A DNA stretch of 22,004 nt from Perkinsus chesapeaki (Eukaryota; Perkinsozoa; Perkinsida; Perkinsidae), in assembly GCA_013115145.1 (NCBI GenBank), contig JAAPAO010000587.1, forward strand, positions 1-22,004, given 5' to 3'. The notes beneath the pieces are model-generated. The model worked only from the letters and a program-made list of their open reading frames with translations. It was not told the origin of the DNA and did not search any database. The translations under genes and the position numbers were made by a program. How positions within the stretch are numbered: position 1 is the first letter of the stretch; every line of letters begins with the position of its first letter. Of this stretch, positions 20,009 through 22,004 are shown piece after piece.

Positions 20009-20842
20009 TTAACTGCTTCTCCTCTGCCGACGTTCCAAACCAACTGATGGCACCAAAGAGTAGGTATCTTTGCAACCGCTATTCAAAGGGACTTCAAGTA
20101 CTTTCCTATCGGCGCTTATTGTTATACCAGTCAAGAAAGTGTTGCTGTAGTAACCTTCAGAATCTGTCACAATAACAAGGCAATAATCCGACAGGGTTAT
20201 AGTTGTCGTCCCTTCCTGATGAGCAGTATATCCACACTTGTAGCTTCCACTGGGAAGTTTGCCACTCACTGACGTGATATAAACCAAACCGTGATATTCC
20301 ATAGTAAAGTCAAACTTCTGGATGCGCGCTTCACTAGTAGGTCCTTCATTCAACACATAAGCAGCTTGCAAGGGGTACGTCAACCTGAGGGGGGGATTCA
20401 TCATAGAGGGGTTGCACGAATCACATATGTATTGATCTTCCTGTCCGCCCGAGAGAGGCATATAGAAGGTTTGATAATCAGATGAGACGGTTATACCAGT
20501 GAGTAAACTGGTAGCATAGTACCCAGCAGAGTCGGTTACAATCACACGACAATCTTCAGCAAGATTAACTGTAACACGTGGGGCACCAGATTTCCGAAAT
20601 ACAGAGTATCTACACTGATATGAGCCCATCGCGCCAGCAGCAGACACCATGGTGATTTGACCAGCGTTGACGAAGTCTAATCTCTCTATGGGTGCAGCTC
20701 GATGAGTTGGAGATGGAACGATGGTATATGACTTAGCAAATGGGAAGGCAAGGCCGGCTGAATCGTTCTTGTGGATGAAGACCAATCCATGGCACAGTAC
20801 CAGGGGTAGCAACAGAGATACCACACTTGAGGGTAACAACAT
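20009..20842 (-). CDS. Secreted protein with two internal repeats, unknown family
   Basis: Single exon, 277 aa from the ATG of MLLPSSVVSLLLPLVLCHG, a classic signal peptide (short polar start, Leu/Val core, small residues at the likely cleavage site); the frame runs 7 codons further 5' from a TTG. Two related units follow, at about residues 30-145 and 150-262. They share G-S-Y-(Q/K)-C near the middle, then C-(R/L)-V-I-V-T-D-S-x-G-Y-Y, then L-L/F-L-T-G-I-T-(V/I)-S and a (M/V)-P-L-(S/N)-(G/S)-G edge. Paired cysteines in each unit suggest disulfide-bonded beta domains outside the cell. The end is basic (LERRQRRSS), with no membrane anchor. I do not recognise the family. It could be a secreted lineage-specific factor, which is inference only. 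Confidence 0.75.
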   Translation of the reverse strand: MLLPSSVVSLLLPLVLCHGLVFIHKNDSAGLAFPFAKSYTIVPSPTHRAAPIERLDFVNAGQITMVSAAGAMGSYQCRYSVFRKSGAPRVTVNLAEDCRVIVTDSAGYYATSLLTGITVSSDYQTFYMPLSGGQEDQYICDSCNPSMMNPPLRLTYPLQAAYVLNEGPTSEARIQKFDFTMEYHGLVYITSVSGKLPSGSYKCGYTAHQEGTTTITLSDYCLVIVTDSEGYYSNTFLTGITISADRKVLEVPLNSGCKDTYSLVPSVGLERRQRRSS

Positions 20843-20982
20843 TATAGGAAGATTAAGGTCCAAATCCTAAGCTTATTGAGGGCGCCGAAAACCCTAACGT
20901 ATGCGTGCAACTGTGTGGATCACATAGCGTATAGCAAACTGTGCAAAGGACATTGAAAAGAAAGCCGTTATCAGTTCCCTAC

Positions 20983-21014
20983 ATTTACTTAGCTACAAAT
21001 TTACTCAGCTATAA
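20983..21014. repeat. 16-bp tandem duplication
   Basis: atttacttagctacaa is followed directly by atttactcagctataa, 14 of 16 identical. Confidence 0.8.
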
Positions 21015-21348
21015 TGACATCATAGCACAGCTAGTGTATATAGAAGGATCTATCCCATGACAGGAAGTACACAAACACTTACATATTATCCACTACTTCA
21101 CAATCATTGCGGCCCGGCGCCTGCTGTCTTCGCCTCCGTTTCTGTTTGCTGACGCTTCAGAATCGCTGGTCTCACTTGAGAAGACTGCGAAGGTCCTGGA
21201 GAGCCGTCCGTCGTACTTAGATTTATCGTTATCTCATTGTTGTGATACGGTCTCCGTAAACCCTGTACTTTTTGAGTCAAGCCATCCAGTCCGCAGGCGC
21301 GCTGCCAAGCACCATGATCGTACTGCGCTCAGCTAAGGCTTGGCTGTT

Positions 21349-21376
21349 GGGGAAGAGCACGCTCAGAATGATTGGA
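21349..21376. repeat. 28-bp direct repeat, copy 1
   Basis: The unit begins ggggaagagcacgctcag, continues aatg and ends attgga. It recurs at 21634-21661 with one mismatch. Confidence 0.85.
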
Positions 21377-21633
21377 GTTCATCTCAGGCTGCTCACCTCC
21401 CAACGTAACCAGGAAGTTCAAGGATGAGCCAGAACCACTCTAGCGTGTATGGGTGGCACGACTATGGCTTGTGCCAACATACGCGGGGTTGGTCGGCGAG
21501 CGCGAACAACGAGAGCGCACACGCCAACAAAAGTGTACGCGAGCACAATGAGATGGGGAGGGCAAACGGCCCTCGTTACTAACCTCGTTGCTGAACTTTT
21601 CAACTACCAGCCCACCCGAGATGTTTTGGAGGG

Positions 21634-21661
21634 GGGGAAGAGCACGCTCAGAATGGTTGGA
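21634..21661. repeat. 28-bp direct repeat, copy 2
   Basis: Same unit as 21349-21376, ending gttgga; 27 of 28 identical, 285 bp downstream in the same orientation. Confidence 0.85.
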
Positions 21662-21923
21662 TCCCAGAATGAGCAATTCGTGCTGAACATGAAATGACCT
21701 CACAAATTTGTCACCCGTGTGGTCATTGTGATACTTCACCTAGGACTGTGTTATGGAGAGTTCCTTCCCAAGGATGACGAGTACCCACAAGATAAGAACC
21801 GTTAGCCAATGAAGATCAGATGCGTGCTAAAGGAACTTCAACGATGAACTCTCCACTGAGGTACTTCAGTTAGTGATGGAGTCTTCCAGGATATCCAGCT
21901 ATCTACACCTTTTCAATCTCAAA

Positions 21924-21980
21924 TTCGTCAGACAAAAGGGAAAGTTGAATGAACAAAACCAGCTTTTCGTCAAACAAAAG
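21924..21980. repeat. Pair of 15-bp direct repeats near the window edge
   Basis: ttcgtcagacaaaag (21924-21938) and ttcgtcaaacaaaag (21966-21980) differ at one base, spaced 42 bp. A longer array could continue beyond the window. Confidence 0.6.
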
Positions 21981-22004
21981 TTTCAAATCACTGAACGAAA
22001 GTCA

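Larger units (their letters stand above)
20843..22004. other. Long intergenic stretch with short repeats, no gene seen
   Basis: About 1.16 kb without a convincing gene. Overlapping frames of 61-99 codons near 21418-21739 on both strands have no recognised content. The stretch does contain three sets of short direct repeats, listed separately. Confidence 0.45.

Noticed and set aside
21418-21739. Overlapping frames on both strands near the right end.
   Set aside because: No motif, atypical composition and presence on both strands suggest chance frames in G+C-richer sequence.

Overview
Nuclear DNA of a unicellular eukaryote, most likely an alveolate close to Perkinsus (inference, not proven). 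The signs are: many short GT-AG introns (about 40-150 nt), a pyrimidine-rich AG acceptor just upstream of most start codons (as in spliced-leader trans-splicing), and an organelle-targeted helical-repeat protein of the HPR/RAP type that is abundant in alveolates. I see no bacterial operons, rRNA, tRNA or CRISPR array.

Layout. (1) 1-390: a G-run-rich leader. (2) 390-6016, plus strand: a tandem cluster of four UbiG/COQ3-like SAM methyltransferase copies in the order a-b-a-b. Three look intact, each with four exons. The second is a mosaic pseudogene. All four share a 209-bp AT-rich core that is almost identical at the nucleotide level, which points to gene conversion. (3) 6197-10038, minus strand: one many-exon gene for a presumed mitochondrial HPR-repeat protein with a RAP-adjacent C-terminus, convergent with the methyltransferases. 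(4) 10473-19614, minus strand: four intronless genes for proteins made of 6 or 7 tandem degenerate ubiquitin-like domains, arranged B-A-B-A as if one A/B pair had been duplicated. A spliced MATH (TRAF-like) domain gene (12635-13758) lies inside this cluster. (5) 20009-20842, minus strand: a secreted protein with two internal repeats of an unrecognised domain. (6) 20843-22004: no gene seen, but short direct repeats.

How the genes may relate. The methyltransferases resemble the ubiquinone O-methyltransferase but carry an N-terminal membrane anchor. The UBL proteins lack Gly-Gly processing sites, so they look like stable scaffolds rather than polyubiquitin. Their neighbour with a MATH domain suggests a ubiquitin-pathway neighbourhood, since MATH and tandem UBLs occur together in the USP7 deubiquitinase. 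Exon coordinates were worked out by hand from splice signals, reading-frame phase and comparison between paralogues; transcripts would be needed to confirm them.
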